Made by a program: the position numbers and the translations under genes. Source: Pontibacter qinzhouensis (lineage in GTDB: Bacteria; Bacteroidota; Bacteroidia; Cytophagales; Hymenobacteraceae). Taken from it: DNA of 62,549 nucleotides. Under the pieces are notes generated by a model. The model was not told the origin of the DNA. It made no database searches and was given only the letters and a program-made list of their open reading frames with translations. Below are positions 17,911 through 27,759 of the stretch, piece by piece. The stretch is from contig NZ_VRTY01000027.1 in NCBI RefSeq assembly GCF_008017455.1, forward strand, positions 1-62,549, read 5' to 3'. Position 1 is the stretch's first letter. Each line of letters starts with the position of its first letter.

Positions 17911-19017
17911 TTGAAAATTGTACAGTTATGCATAAGCGAGAGCTTAGGAGGTTTAGAGCAGGTTTTTGAAAAATACACCCGTTTATTCCATCAGCAGTCA
18001 AAACATGAGTCGCTGGGGGTGGTGTTGCAGCATAGCGCTTTGCACCAACGTTTACAGCAGGATGGCGTTCCGTTTTATACCTTGCCTTCCCATTCTGCTC
18101 TTGAAGTTCTGCCAAATGCCCTCCGGCTGGCGCGCCTCCTGGAGGAATGCGAAGCAGACATTCTGCACATGCATCTTAAAAAGGACCTTACAACCGCCGT
18201 GCTTGCGAAGATGTTTTGCCGGAGGAAACTGAAGCTTCTTTATACGCGCCACATGCACATTGCCAATTCGAAAAAAGATCCCTGGCACCGCTTCTTCTAT
18301 CAGAAAATTGATTTATACATCACTATAACGGAGCAAATGCGGCAGGAAGCGTTACGCTTTATTCCTTTGCCTGCCAATGCTATTAAACGACTTTATACCG
18401 GGGTAAAGGCACCGGAGCAGTTTCATCAAGATCTTTGCAGAGAGTTTTTTCAGCATGAACCTTCCGGAGAAAAGTTCAGAGTAGGGATATTTGCCCGTAT
18501 AGATCCGCATAAAGGACAGCATTTGGTACTACAGGCTGCAGCTAAGTTAAAGAAGAAGTACCCACAACTGCATTATTATATGGTTGGCTTAGCAACCGAT
18601 GAAAGCTACCACCAGTCGCTGCATAAAATAACAGAGCAGGAAGGTTTAACCGATGTAGTACATTTCCCTGGTTTCCATAAATACCCTACTGCTATTATGC
18701 CCTGTTTCGATGTGGTGTTGCTGGCGAGCGCTCACGAGACTTTTGGACTTGTGTTGCCGGAAGCAATGCGGGCAGGTGTTGCCGTTATAGGGGCCGATGC
18801 AGGAGGCGTGCAGGAAATTATCGACCATAACGATACCGGCTTGCTTTTCAGGCCCGGCGATGCCGACGATATGGCTGAGAAAATAGAGACTGTTTACCTA
18901 CAGCAGGACCTGCGGCAAAAGCTGGCCAAACAAGGAAAAGAAAAAGCGGATCGGCTTTTTAGCGAAGAAGCGCATTTTGCGGAACTTGAAGAACTTTATC
19001 ATCAGGTGGTGTCGTAG
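17911..19017 (+). CDS. family 4-like glycosyltransferase
   Basis: Cytosolic or membrane-associated GT-B glycosyltransferase, 368 aa. N-terminal half begins KIVQLCISESLGGLEQVFEKY (GLE in place of the usual GGxE), and the C-terminal half has FRVGIFARIDPHKGQHLVLQAA and the EX7E motif in HETFGLVLPEAMRAG with GGVQEII. Likely adds a sugar in lipopolysaccharide or capsule assembly; donor and acceptor unknown. It starts at TTG 17911; no ATG exists near the conserved N-terminus. Tail to tail with the next glycosyltransferase, with only an 8-bp imperfect hairpin between. Confidence 0.87.
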   Translation: MKIVQLCISESLGGLEQVFEKYTRLFHQQSKHESLGVVLQHSALHQRLQQDGVPFYTLPSHSALEVLPNALRLARLLEECEADILHMHLKKDLTTAVLAKMFCRRKLKLLYTRHMHIANSKKDPWHRFFYQKIDLYITITEQMRQEALRFIPLPANAIKRLYTGVKAPEQFHQDLCREFFQHEPSGEKFRVGIFARIDPHKGQHLVLQAAAKLKKKYPQLHYYMVGLATDESYHQSLHKITEQEGLTDVVHFPGFHKYPTAIMPCFDVVLLASAHETFGLVLPEAMRAGVAVIGADAGGVQEIIDHNDTGLLFRPGDADDMAEKIETVYLQQDLRQKLAKQGKEKADRLFSEEAHFAELEELYHQVVS

Positions 19018-19070
19018 CAGGAACAGCGGCAGAGTTACTTTTTGTTTCCTGCTCAGTTTGGCGCTATCAG

Positions 19071-20690
19071 TTATTCAGCCACTGCAGCTACGCGGTACAC
19101 ATCAAAACTGGCGACTGTTTCCTTTGAAAAAGTCCAGGGATTTTTTTGTTCGTAGGAAGTATACAGGCTGGCATGGGGAGCATTTGAGAAAAAGGTAAGG
19201 GCGTGGCTGTTGACTGTGATGGTTCTCTGCTTAACCAGCCTGATTTGTTCTGCCACATCTTGTTGTGCAATATGCTGAGGTATAACCATGTAATCCCCTA
19301 CTTTGGGCTCCGATTCTTTTTCGTTATAGGGTATCATGCCAGCCTTTCGGCTATACCACTGCCACCCCCAGTTGCCTACTGTAAACACACGAACCTGCCG
19401 GGGCAGGCTTTCTTTTATGGCGAAAGCTTGTTTGCGAAAGGCATCTGCAAATACCCAATCGGATATTCCCAGCAGCATGCTCACGGTAAATGCACAAAGC
19501 AAGGCAAGCTTTTTAGTTAAGTCGGGTAAATAATATAAGGCCTTACCAGATAGCAGCAGAATGGGTGGCAGGCAAAGCAGCACGTGGCGCGTTGCCATAA
19601 AAGGAGCAAATAAAATCAGAAATCCTGCCATGCCAAGCAGCCATAATAGCATAATAGTTGTATCAGAGGCTAGCTTGAAGTTCTGAAGGTAGCACCGGAA
19701 GGTTTCTTTGCACACGATAATAATGCCTATAATACCATTAGCAACAGCTACTAGAAGGAGCAGCCAGTTTGCCAGCTTTACCGGTAAAAGACCGAAGTAA
19801 GTGGCTAATGCAAGCAGGAAGAACCCGGCAATAGCAACAACAGTAAGGAAGTTAGGATTAAGTTTTGGTGTATTTGTAAGGAATGGCACCAGTACAACAA
19901 AATATGGAACCAGGGCACCTAAACAAATGGTAAACAACGCAGCCATCCGCAGTATTAAATAGAAACTAAGGGTATTTGCAGGTCTGTTTAAAATATGAAC
20001 AGCACCAAACTCTGCTACATTTATTACTGACCAGCCCACCAGCACTCCTATCGGAATCAGTACCGGCAGGAGCATCGCATACTGCCTCCGGAGCAGTGGC
20101 ACCACCAGTAGCAAAACCAACAATGGGAGTGTCGTGTATTTTATCAGGAGCGCGATACTCAGAAACACCCCGGCCAGGCTATAACTCACCCAATGCGGCC
20201 GTTGCTCTGAAGTGAGCAGCATGTACATACACAGCAACTGCAAACTTAGCAATGGTATGTCTACCATCAGGTTCTGGTTTACCAGAAAAGCAGGATTCAA
20301 TACAAAAAAGCAGGTTAACAACAGAGCCTGCTTCTCATGTAGTACTACTGCTATTCTATAGAAAAAGAAAATACAGAGGAAGGTGAAGATTGATTGGAAA
20401 AGGTGCAATGGAACCTCTGAGTAACCGAATAGCTCACCTACACACGCAACTGCATAAAAATACAATGGCGGCTGGTTAAACTGCGACATCTGCTCCGACG
20501 CACCTCCCCAATTGATGTAGCCCGACATGGGTTGTAAGGGATGTTGTGCTATCCATTGAGCTGCCTCCAGATGAAAGGTGTCATCTATATGAAAGGCCTT
20601 GTTGAGATTGAGTCCGGTAGCCAGTAGCCACAGCAGGCACAAAACTGCACGGTCAGATACGGCACCTGCACCCAGGGAATTAGAACTCAT
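19071..20690 (-). CDS. GT39-like (ArnT/PMT) membrane glycosyltransferase
   Basis: Integral membrane GT-C enzyme using a polyprenyl-phosphate sugar donor, 539 aa, around 11-12 hydrophobic segments. The catalytic acidic pair lies in the first periplasmic loop (HIDDTFHLEAAQWI, about residues 30-43). Start at the ATG 20690; a TTG four codons upstream is in frame. The C-terminal 130 residues are soluble. Target (lipid A, protein or polysaccharide) unknown. Confidence 0.8.
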   Translation of the reverse strand: MSSNSLGAGAVSDRAVLCLLWLLATGLNLNKAFHIDDTFHLEAAQWIAQHPLQPMSGYINWGGASEQMSQFNQPPLYFYAVACVGELFGYSEVPLHLFQSIFTFLCIFFFYRIAVVLHEKQALLLTCFFVLNPAFLVNQNLMVDIPLLSLQLLCMYMLLTSEQRPHWVSYSLAGVFLSIALLIKYTTLPLLVLLLVVPLLRRQYAMLLPVLIPIGVLVGWSVINVAEFGAVHILNRPANTLSFYLILRMAALFTICLGALVPYFVVLVPFLTNTPKLNPNFLTVVAIAGFFLLALATYFGLLPVKLANWLLLLVAVANGIIGIIIVCKETFRCYLQNFKLASDTTIMLLWLLGMAGFLILFAPFMATRHVLLCLPPILLLSGKALYYLPDLTKKLALLCAFTVSMLLGISDWVFADAFRKQAFAIKESLPRQVRVFTVGNWGWQWYSRKAGMIPYNEKESEPKVGDYMVIPQHIAQQDVAEQIRLVKQRTITVNSHALTFFSNAPHASLYTSYEQKNPWTFSKETVASFDVYRVAAVAE

Positions 20691-20777
20691 GGACAAGAGC
20701 AATGGATAATTAAAATTAGCAGCATCTTGAACAGAACCTGCTTTAGTCTCAGTTTAAAAAGGGTTCATATAGGTTAG

Positions 20778-21572
20778 CTACACTGCCACCGGGGCTTTTA
20801 TGGCGGGGTAAGGGTCATAATTCTCCAGTTTGAAATCATGGTAAGTGAAGCCGAAAATATCTGTTACTTCTGGATTCAGCTTAATAATTGGTAAGGCGTG
20901 TGGTTCGCGGGTTAGTTGCAGTTTGGCCTGCTCCAGGTGGTTGAGGTACAGGTGTGTATCGCCTCCGGTCCAGATAAACTCACCGGGCTCCAGACCTGTT
21001 ACCTGCGCCATCATCAGCACCAGCAACGCATACGAGGCGATGTTGAAAGGCACACCCAGAAAAACATCGGCAGAACGCTGATACAACTGGCACGAAAGTT
21101 TGCCATTAGCCACATAAAACTGGTAAAAGGCGTGGCAAGGCGGTAGCTTCATGTTTTCAATTTCGGCAACATTCCAGGCGCTCACTATTATGCGGCGCGA
21201 GTCGGGGTTGTGCTTTAGCTGATGCACCACCTGAGATATCTGATCTATGTGTCTGCCATCGGGGGTTGGCCAGCTTCGCCATTGCGACCCATACACCGGT
21301 CCCAAGTCACCGTTTTCATCAGCCCATTCATCCCAGATGGTGACGTTATTTTCCTTCAGGTACTGTATGTTAGTATCGCCTTTCAGAAACCACAGCAGCT
21401 CGTGCACAATAGAGCGGAGATGCGCTTTTTTGGTGGTGACGAGTGGAAATCCTTCAGCCAGATCGAAGCGCATCTGGTACCCGAATACACTTAAAGTTCC
21501 GGTTCCGGTTCTGTCTTCTTTCTTCACACCTTTATCAAGGATGTGCTGCATCAGGTCCAAATACTGTTTCAT
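20778..21572 (-). CDS. thyA: thymidylate synthase
   Basis: Converts dUMP to dTMP using methylenetetrahydrofolate. 264 aa, identical in length to E. coli ThyA. The catalytic cysteine is in [10 protein letters not shown] (about residue 146), the phosphate-binding Args in [10 protein letters not shown], and the folate block [12 protein letters not shown] and QRSADVFLG are intact. The C-terminus ends in AVxx as in the family (APVAV). Followed downstream by no clear terminator. Upstream lie a 56-bp element and a small orphan gene. Confidence 0.98.
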   Translation of the reverse strand: MKQYLDLMQHILDKGVKKEDRTGTGTLSVFGYQMRFDLAEGFPLVTTKKAHLRSIVHELLWFLKGDTNIQYLKENNVTIWDEWADENGDLGPVYGSQWRSWPTPDGRHIDQISQVVHQLKHNPDSRRIIVSAWNVAEIENMKLPPCHAFYQFYVANGKLSCQLYQRSADVFLGVPFNIASYALLVLMMAQVTGLEPGEFIWTGGDTHLYLNHLEQAKLQLTREPHALPIIKLNPEVTDIFGFTYHDFKLENYDPYPAIKAPVAV

Positions 21573-21681
21573 GGGTCGGGTGGTTGCTTCGTTTGTTTAC
21601 GGGATTAAAGATAAGGCTTCTTGAGGAATGAGGAAGCATAGGTACTCTAAATTTATAATTATTAGAAGTAAGGCGCTGTCA

Positions 21682-21737
21682 CCCTTGGCACTTAAAGTTC
21701 CAAAATTCTTCTGAAGGCCAAAATCATTAGAAAAATT
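21682..21737 (+). repeat. 56-bp intergenic element, copy 6
   Basis: Begins CCCTTGGCAC, centre CTTCTGAAGG, end ATTAGAAAAATT. It lies between two minus-strand genes but points the other way, so it is one of the few copies not downstream of a co-oriented gene. With copy 7 it brackets the 79-aa gene in inverted orientation. Confidence 0.85.
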
Positions 21738-21767
21738 CAAGGTAATAATTAAAAAATTTTGAAGCTG

Positions 21768-22007
21768 TCAACCTGCCTGCACGCTCGGTTTAATCTGCCA
21801 CTTTACCTTGACCTCCAGAGGCGAAGATCCATGTTCTTCCGTTTCTACCTTCAGGATTTCAATCTGCTCAAAGTTGATATCTAGGCCCAGCCCCGTGGTT
21901 GCCTCGGCGTAAAGGGTGGGCAGAATACTGATGTCCCTGGCTTTGGTGTTTTCAAACTTGTCAGGGTAATCTTCCAGCAAAATAATGGTGGTATATAACT
22001 TGCTCAT
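21768..22007 (-). CDS. small conserved-looking hypothetical protein
   Basis: 79 aa, acidic, no signal peptide or membrane segment. Begins MSKLYTTIILLEDYPDKFENTK and ends with a beta-rich stretch PLEVKVKWQIKPS. I do not recognise it. The ATG start, sensible codon use and isolation between two intergenic repeats favour a real gene. It is the only gene between element copies 6 and 7. Confidence 0.55.
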   Translation of the reverse strand: MSKLYTTIILLEDYPDKFENTKARDISILPTLYAEATTGLGLDINFEQIEILKVETEEHGSSPLEVKVKWQIKPSVQAG

Positions 22008-22114
22008 CGTCGTTAAGCTTGGTCCTACTTGTTTAACTGAAGATGAGCCTGTGCAGTTTTAGGTTTTGCGAAAATAACCGCTGTAGGACTTAAAAATTAG
22101 AAGCTGGTCACTCG

Positions 22115-22170
22115 AATTTTTCTAATGTTTTTGCCCTTCAGAAGTTTTTTTAGCTGTTTCGATTCAAGGG
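22115..22170 (-). repeat. 56-bp intergenic element, copy 7
   Basis: On the minus strand begins CCCTTGAATC, centre CTTCTGAAGG, end ATTAGAAAAATT. The CCCTTG end lies 30 bp after the stop of the TonB-dependent receptor. Confidence 0.85.
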
Positions 22171-22200
22171 TGGAGGATTGAATGATCCCTAAAGGAGCAA

Positions 22201-24642
22201 TTAGAAGCGGGCGATAAAGCGCAAATTTACCCTTCTGCCTGGCAAATAATTGGGTACAGCGTACGTCAGGTTGTTTACATCGCTCACATAGCTATACGAC
22301 ACTCTGTTGCGGGCATCGATCAGGTTCAGGAATTCAAGCCCGATCCATAAACTCTCCAACGACACCTGATTTCTGGCCGTTAGTTCATCGCCCAGCATAA
22401 TCAGTTTAGAAAAGCCGATATCTACCCTCTTGTAGGATCTCCCTTTGAAAAAGTTTCGGTAAGCAAGGTCACGCGGCGGGCCAAACGGAAGGCCACTGGC
22501 ATAGAGCAGGTTCAGGTTCATCCGGATGGTAGGATTATCCGGCAAATGGTCCTGGAAAAAAACGCCGATGTTTACCAGCTGGTTTGTTGGTCGGGGTATA
22601 TAACCTCGAGGAGTTTTACCAGTTATATTTCCGGCATTATCGAACACGAAAGTAGAGTCGCCCTGCAGGTTTTCTTTCGTGGTCATCAGCCCCAGACTCA
22701 GCCAAGACTCCGCCCCTTTTATAAACTCCCCGTTTACCCGCACATCGAAACCGGCAGCATAGGCCTTTGCATTGTTCTCGGCCAGGTAGCGCAGGCGAAC
22801 ATTGTCCAGGTCGTACGGAATTACGTTTGTCAGGTACTTGTAATAAACTTCGGAGGTCAGTTTAAAGTCGCGCCCCCAGGCCTTAAAAAGGTAATCGCTG
22901 CCGGCAATGGCATGTATTGATCGTTGTGCCTTCAGCTCCAGGTTCAGTTCGCCTTCGTAATTTCGGAGTTCCCGGTAAAAAGGTGGCTGGTAATACAAGC
23001 CCACTGCTCCTTTAAACGACAGGTTAGGGTTTCGGCGCGTTATAAAGGAGTACTGCACTCTTGGTGTTATAGTCAGCTCCCGGTTAAGCTCCCAGTAGGA
23101 AGCCCTGATGCCATAGGTGAGCGTTTTAAGCGAATCGATTTGGTAGGTGTGCTGCAGGTAGGCATTGTAACGGAGCGTATTCAGGTTCAGGCTGGTGTTG
23201 AGGTAGTAGGCCGGCGACACAAAATCGGCTGAGTCTGTAAAACCATACTCGGAGAGTTTATCATCTATCCGCTCCTGCCCCACTTTTACGCCTGCCACCA
23301 CATTGCTCCTCCTGCCCAACTGCCATTTATTCCGGCTCTCAAAAGTTAAAACCTGCGCCAGAAGCGTGTTTCTGGCATGATCGAACTGGCTGCCAACACC
23401 GCGTTGCTGCAGGCACTCGCCATAGTTGGCACCACGGTTCGTATTTACATCGCAAAGCCTGTAGCCCGCCTCAATATCGCGAAACTCCCGCTCCTGCGAA
23501 TAAACTCCCGAAACAATAAACTCCGACAAAAAGGAGGTGGTAAAGGCATGCGCCAGGTTTAAACCGATCTGGTAAGTCTGGTAATCCATTAATTCACGGC
23601 CATCGTAGCCTACAAACAGCCGGAGAGGTGCCTGCCTGGTGCCAAAGGTTGTCTCACGTGATTCTGGCTCGATGGTAAAGTTGTTCTGGGCGTAACTGGC
23701 CAACACACCTAAGGTGGTACGCTCGCGCTGCTGCCCCTCTTTTGTAAGGTCTATATGCACATAGGCCTGAGCATCGGAGAAAGTAGGTTGGTACTGCCCT
23801 TCTACCTGCAGCCCGCTAAGTATATAGCGGCCATCTTTGTGGCGCAGCCCCAGCAGGTACGACACTTTTTTGTTTTTGGAAGCCGACTCCAGGTGCAGGG
23901 CACCACCTGTTAAACTACCCGTTACAGAACCCGCGAAGGCTGTAGGGCGTTTGTATTCGATGTTCAGAACAGAAGAGAGTTTATCGCCAAATTTGGGTTG
24001 CCAGCCGCCGGAGGAGAACTCCAGGGAGCCAGCCAGGTCGGGGTTCACAAAGCTTAGTCCTTCCTGCTGGGCGTTTGTCACCAAAAAGGGCCGGTAAATT
24101 TCTATTCCGTTAACGTAAATCAGGTTTTCGTCGTAATTACCACCCCTTACAGAATACGTAGACGATAGCTCGTTACTACTGGTAACCCCCGGCAGCGTGA
24201 GCAGTATCTGGTTAAAATCTCCGAAGGCAGAGGGTAGTTCTTTTATCAGCTTAGGGTCAAGCTTTGTCATACTAACCTCTTCGCGGGAATTGGCATCCCG
24301 CCTGCCCTGTACATCTACTCCTTTTAACTGCCTGTTATCCAACTCCAGCGCCATATTTAAGGTCCGCCGTTCGCCTGGTAATAGCTGTATTGCCTGCTCC
24401 CGTTCTTTATAGCCCAAAAACCTGATAACAATGGTTACCTCCTGACCAGTTGGCACCTGCAGGCTATAATATCCCTTGGCGTCTGTTTGCCTGGCAATAG
24501 AGGTGCCTTTCAGGCCAACTGTCGCGAATTCAAGCGGTTGGTTATCAGGACCTGTAATGGTGCCAGATACTAAAGCTTGTTGAGCTGCAACACCCAACGG
24601 AAACAGTAGCACGAACCATACCGCCAGAAATCGAAGCATCAA
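22201..24642 (-). CDS. TonB-dependent receptor with carboxypeptidase-like N-domain
   Basis: Outer-membrane receptor, 813 aa. Signal peptide (about 1-21), a carboxypeptidase-regulatory-like domain (about 24-105: VSGTITGPDNQPLEFATVGL ... SIARQTDAKGYYSL), the plug (about 120-230: LLTLPGVTSSNE ... YSVRGGNYDENLIYVNG), then a 22-strand-type barrel ending in F (NLRFIARF). The ligand is unknown; there is no SusD partner, so classical glycan import is unlikely. It is the last gene of the mnmA-lipoprotein-subtilase-rpe-receptor run, 16 bp after rpe. Confidence 0.9.
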   Translation of the reverse strand: MMLRFLAVWFVLLFPLGVAAQQALVSGTITGPDNQPLEFATVGLKGTSIARQTDAKGYYSLQVPTGQEVTIVIRFLGYKEREQAIQLLPGERRTLNMALELDNRQLKGVDVQGRRDANSREEVSMTKLDPKLIKELPSAFGDFNQILLTLPGVTSSNELSSTYSVRGGNYDENLIYVNGIEIYRPFLVTNAQQEGLSFVNPDLAGSLEFSSGGWQPKFGDKLSSVLNIEYKRPTAFAGSVTGSLTGGALHLESASKNKKVSYLLGLRHKDGRYILSGLQVEGQYQPTFSDAQAYVHIDLTKEGQQRERTTLGVLASYAQNNFTIEPESRETTFGTRQAPLRLFVGYDGRELMDYQTYQIGLNLAHAFTTSFLSEFIVSGVYSQEREFRDIEAGYRLCDVNTNRGANYGECLQQRGVGSQFDHARNTLLAQVLTFESRNKWQLGRRSNVVAGVKVGQERIDDKLSEYGFTDSADFVSPAYYLNTSLNLNTLRYNAYLQHTYQIDSLKTLTYGIRASYWELNRELTITPRVQYSFITRRNPNLSFKGAVGLYYQPPFYRELRNYEGELNLELKAQRSIHAIAGSDYLFKAWGRDFKLTSEVYYKYLTNVIPYDLDNVRLRYLAENNAKAYAAGFDVRVNGEFIKGAESWLSLGLMTTKENLQGDSTFVFDNAGNITGKTPRGYIPRPTNQLVNIGVFFQDHLPDNPTIRMNLNLLYASGLPFGPPRDLAYRNFFKGRSYKRVDIGFSKLIMLGDELTARNQVSLESLWIGLEFLNLIDARNRVSYSYVSDVNNLTYAVPNYLPGRRVNLRFIARF

Positions 24643-24658
24643 CCTTTATGTATAAGAA

Positions 24659-25318
24659 CTAGTGAACAATTACATGCTTAAGGTCGGCAATCGTCTGAAG
24701 CGGGTCGCTGGCCGTAAACACGAAACTTCCTGCCACCAGCACATCGGCTCCGGCTGCCAGGAGCTTTGGTGCGTTCTGCTGGTTTACTCCTCCATCTATT
24801 TCTATGAGCGCCTTAGAACCTCTGGCAACAATAAGCTCTTTCAACTGCTCCACACGGCGGTAGGTATTCTCAATAAACTTTTGTCCTCCAAAACCAGGGT
24901 TGACCGACATGATGATGACTACATCCAGATCAGCGATGCTATCTTCCAGAAGCTGAACAGCAGTGTGCGGATTTAAGGCTACTCCTGCTTTGGCTCCTGT
25001 TTGTTTTATTTGCTGAATGGTACGGTGTAAATGCCTGCAGGCTTCGTAATGAACTGTTATGTTTTCGGCACCGGCTGCCCTGAACTGCTCTATGTAGTGC
25101 TCCGGCTGCTCTATCATCAGGTGCACATCTAAAGGCTTTTTAGCGTGCCGCTGAATAGCTTCCAACACCGGAAAGCCAAAAGAGATATTAGGAACGAAGC
25201 GTCCATCCATAATATCGATATGCAGCCAGTCTGCCTGGCTTTTATTAAGCATTTCTACTTCTGCCTGTAAGTTGCCAAAATCGGAGGCAAGTACTGAGGG
25301 AGCTATAAGTGGGTTCAT
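24659..25318 (-). CDS. rpe: ribulose-phosphate 3-epimerase
   Basis: Interconverts ribulose 5-phosphate and xylulose 5-phosphate in the pentose phosphate pathway. 219 aa TIM barrel. Start motif IAPSVLASDFGNL, metal/catalytic segment WLHIDIMDGRFVPNISFG, DVHLMIEQPEHYI, MSVNPGFGGQKFIE and the C-terminal EIDGGVN ... VAGSFVF. Complete and intact. 44 bp after the subtilase and 16 bp before the TonB receptor. Confidence 0.97.
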   Translation of the reverse strand: MNPLIAPSVLASDFGNLQAEVEMLNKSQADWLHIDIMDGRFVPNISFGFPVLEAIQRHAKKPLDVHLMIEQPEHYIEQFRAAGAENITVHYEACRHLHRTIQQIKQTGAKAGVALNPHTAVQLLEDSIADLDVVIIMSVNPGFGGQKFIENTYRRVEQLKELIVARGSKALIEIDGGVNQQNAPKLLAAGADVLVAGSFVFTASDPLQTIADLKHVIVH

Positions 25319-25362
25319 GAAGCAAAGATAAGGATTTCAGCTAATCCTGAAAGCAGGTTCTG

Positions 25363-27036
25363 CTACAGTTTCAGGAAGCGAACTGTGGACCGGTTTTTTG
25401 GGGAGCTTAACCGGCAGATATAAAGGCCCTGTTTCAATTGTTGCGGTTGTAGGCCCAACACTTGTTTCTGCTGGTCCGCGAATACTTGCTGTTTATACAG
25501 GAGCTTGCCTGTAACATCATACACCTGCACCTGCACCTCCTGCTGATACCAGGCATTGCCGAAACTAAGAATAATATCGTGCTGCCCCACTGGGTTCGAT
25601 ACTAGTACCTGCTTATCTGTATTCTTTCCGAGCGGAGCGTTTGTGGTGCGGGAATAGCTGGGCAGGCCGTAGCCTATGTTATTATCGGGAGTACTGGCAT
25701 TGCTGCCGGACTGCCGAAGCAACTGCATCAGGGCCATGTTAGTTAAGGAACTATTAGCCTGCCACAAACAAGCAGCCATGCCAGCTACGATAGGTCCTGA
25801 AAACGAAGTGCCATTACCTCTAACAATGTTGCCAGCTGTATTTAAAAAGTAGGCATTCCAGCCCAGACCTACCACATCAGGCTTTATACGACCATCGCTG
25901 GTAGGGCCAACAGAACTGAAAGGTGCCTGAACTCCTAAAGAGTCTACAGCCCCCACCGTTAAAACAGAGTCTGCGTCTGCCGGAGATGCAATGTAACGCC
26001 ATTGCTTGTCACCATCGTTACCGGCACTTACCACCACCAGCATACCTGTAGCCGCTGCAAAATCAGCAGCTCTTGCTACCAGGGTGGTGTTCCCGTCCAT
26101 GTCCTGATAGGTATAACTCACAGAGGGAGCATGAAAGGTGGTGTATCCCAAAGATGAATTGATAATATCGGCGCCGGCACTGTCGGCAAACTCTGCCGCA
26201 AGCAACCAGTTTATTTCTTCAATGTTATGCTCAGAGGCAGCGTCTTCGGTGCGAAGCAACAGGAAATTAGCTTTGTAAGCCGTGCCTACAAATCTGTTAG
26301 GAAGGTAAGCAGCTATTGTAGAAAGTACAAAGGTACCATGTGAACTGGCATGATACACATTTGCCTGCTTGGCCACAAAATCGAAGGTTGCTGTTATTTG
26401 ATTATTTGTGTACAGATGTTCGAATGCCGCAGCCGTATTTACACCAGGAAAACCGGCATCTAACACAGCAATGGTCATGTTCTCGCCTTTGTTTCCGTCT
26501 TTGTGCAGGTTTACGGCTCCGATCATATCGGCTTGGTGAAAGCCTAAACCATAAAGTTCTTTTTCGTTTTCGTCCTGCTCCTGTTCTGCCTCCGGAGAGC
26601 CCGTAACTTTAAAAGCCGACAATTCGCCCGATTTCTTTGTGGCCTGCCCGGCTTTTTCACGATTAAGACTTTGTGAGTTTTTTACAAAAGGTAAGGCTTG
26701 GATTTTAGTTAGCTGCTCATCGGTACACGCTACGACCACACCATTAAACCATTTGGTGGAGTACCAAACAGGCACATCTAACTGCTGAACTGCTGCTATA
26801 TAAGCAGGGTTAACCGGTAAATCCCGTGCAGTTACAGGTAATTGTTGGTTCGACCGGCGTTTCAGTGCTTTTTCTGAAAGGAATGCCTCCGGACGATCAA
26901 TAGAAAAAGGAGAGTCTGCTTTGTCTGTAAAGTAAATGAGCCGTTTGCGAATTTCTGTTTCATCACCCGTAGGTTGTGCCAATAGCAGCAAAGGCGACTG
27001 GAGGATGAATAAAAAACAGATCAGCAGTTTCCGCAT
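25363..27036 (-). CDS. secreted subtilisin-like protease with T9SS-type C-terminus
   Basis: S8 serine protease, 557 aa. Signal peptide (about 1-20), a propeptide-like region (about 25-140), then the catalytic domain with Asp in TIAVLDAGF, His in ASSHGTFVLST and Ser in NGTSFSGPIVAG. The last 80 residues (QHDIILSFGNAWYQQEVQVQVYD..GKLLYKQ ... LKQGLYICRL) look like the type IX secretion C-terminal sorting domain, with the 'G-L-Y' strand near the end. It should be exported across the outer membrane. Starts 3 bp after the preceding lipoprotein gene. Substrate unknown. Confidence 0.88.
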   Translation of the reverse strand: MRKLLICFLFILQSPLLLLAQPTGDETEIRKRLIYFTDKADSPFSIDRPEAFLSEKALKRRSNQQLPVTARDLPVNPAYIAAVQQLDVPVWYSTKWFNGVVVACTDEQLTKIQALPFVKNSQSLNREKAGQATKKSGELSAFKVTGSPEAEQEQDENEKELYGLGFHQADMIGAVNLHKDGNKGENMTIAVLDAGFPGVNTAAAFEHLYTNNQITATFDFVAKQANVYHASSHGTFVLSTIAAYLPNRFVGTAYKANFLLLRTEDAASEHNIEEINWLLAAEFADSAGADIINSSLGYTTFHAPSVSYTYQDMDGNTTLVARAADFAAATGMLVVVSAGNDGDKQWRYIASPADADSVLTVGAVDSLGVQAPFSSVGPTSDGRIKPDVVGLGWNAYFLNTAGNIVRGNGTSFSGPIVAGMAACLWQANSSLTNMALMQLLRQSGSNASTPDNNIGYGLPSYSRTTNAPLGKNTDKQVLVSNPVGQHDIILSFGNAWYQQEVQVQVYDVTGKLLYKQQVFADQQKQVLGLQPQQLKQGLYICRLSSPKNRSTVRFLKL

Positions 27037-27039
27037 TGG

Positions 27040-27759
27040 CTACATTTTACCGTAAGACTGAAGTATTTTTATACGTTCGTGCCCGTTCAGTTTATAATTT
27101 TTCCCAAATGGGCAGGTATTCGATTCTGAATCATTACAATAAGTTACCTTATTGAACAGGCGGTATACCAGGCCAATACGGTTAGCATATACCTCCTTTC
27201 GGTCGTCTAGCTGCACCAGGTTATTGGCTGGAGTACCTTGTATAACAGTAACTGTTTGGTTATATGATTTCCCTCCTACTGTGGCCGGTGCACCTGCCTC
27301 CTGAAACGTGTACATTTCTTTCGATCGGTTCTGATCCAGGTTTGCATTAAAGGCATCGGCGCTCCATACTTTTCCGTTTTTAATGGGGAAAACAAATTTA
27401 ATCCGCTTGGTGTTGTCTTTGGTTTCCGTTACAAATTTATCTGATTTGGTCACTACCAGCACCGAGTCGTCCTGCCACTGGCTGGCAATGTTTGCCTTAA
27501 CAGAACGTACTATTTTATAATTAAGTGTGTTTGTCTGGTCAAAAAAGCTGGTGTCTACCCGCTCCCTTAACAGGAAGCGGGTGGTGTCACCAATGTTGTT
27601 CCGGAATTTGATATCCGTTACTTCATATATCCTGAAGTCACCAACTTCTACCGGGTAGTATTCCAGTCCGGCTGCTGTTGGATCAGGCTCTACAAATTTC
27701 TCGGTACAACCCGTTGCTAAAGCCACAATGGCAGAGAGCATGATAAATGCTTTTTTCAT
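27040..27759 (-). CDS. hypothetical lipoprotein
   Basis: 239 aa; lipoprotein signal with lipobox ATGC (Cys18), so anchored in a membrane. The body is beta-rich (YYPVEVGDFRIYEVTDI ... SYNQTVTVIQG) with no family I recognise, and has two cysteines near the C-terminus (YCNDSESNTC). Its start overlaps the mnmA stop by 4 bp (ATGA) and it ends 3 bp before the subtilase, so translation is coupled. Function unknown. Confidence 0.75.
   Translation of the reverse strand: MKKAFIMLSAIVALATGCTEKFVEPDPTAAGLEYYPVEVGDFRIYEVTDIKFRNNIGDTTRFLLRERVDTSFFDQTNTLNYKIVRSVKANIASQWQDDSVLVVTKSDKFVTETKDNTKRIKFVFPIKNGKVWSADAFNANLDQNRSKEMYTFQEAGAPATVGGKSYNQTVTVIQGTPANNLVQLDDRKEVYANRIGLVYRLFNKVTYCNDSESNTCPFGKNYKLNGHERIKILQSYGKM

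Noticed and set aside
19016..19053. AGCAGGAA/TTCCTGCT hairpin between the convergent glycosyltransferases
   Set aside because: 22-nt loop and no T-tract; could be chance, so left out of the feature list.
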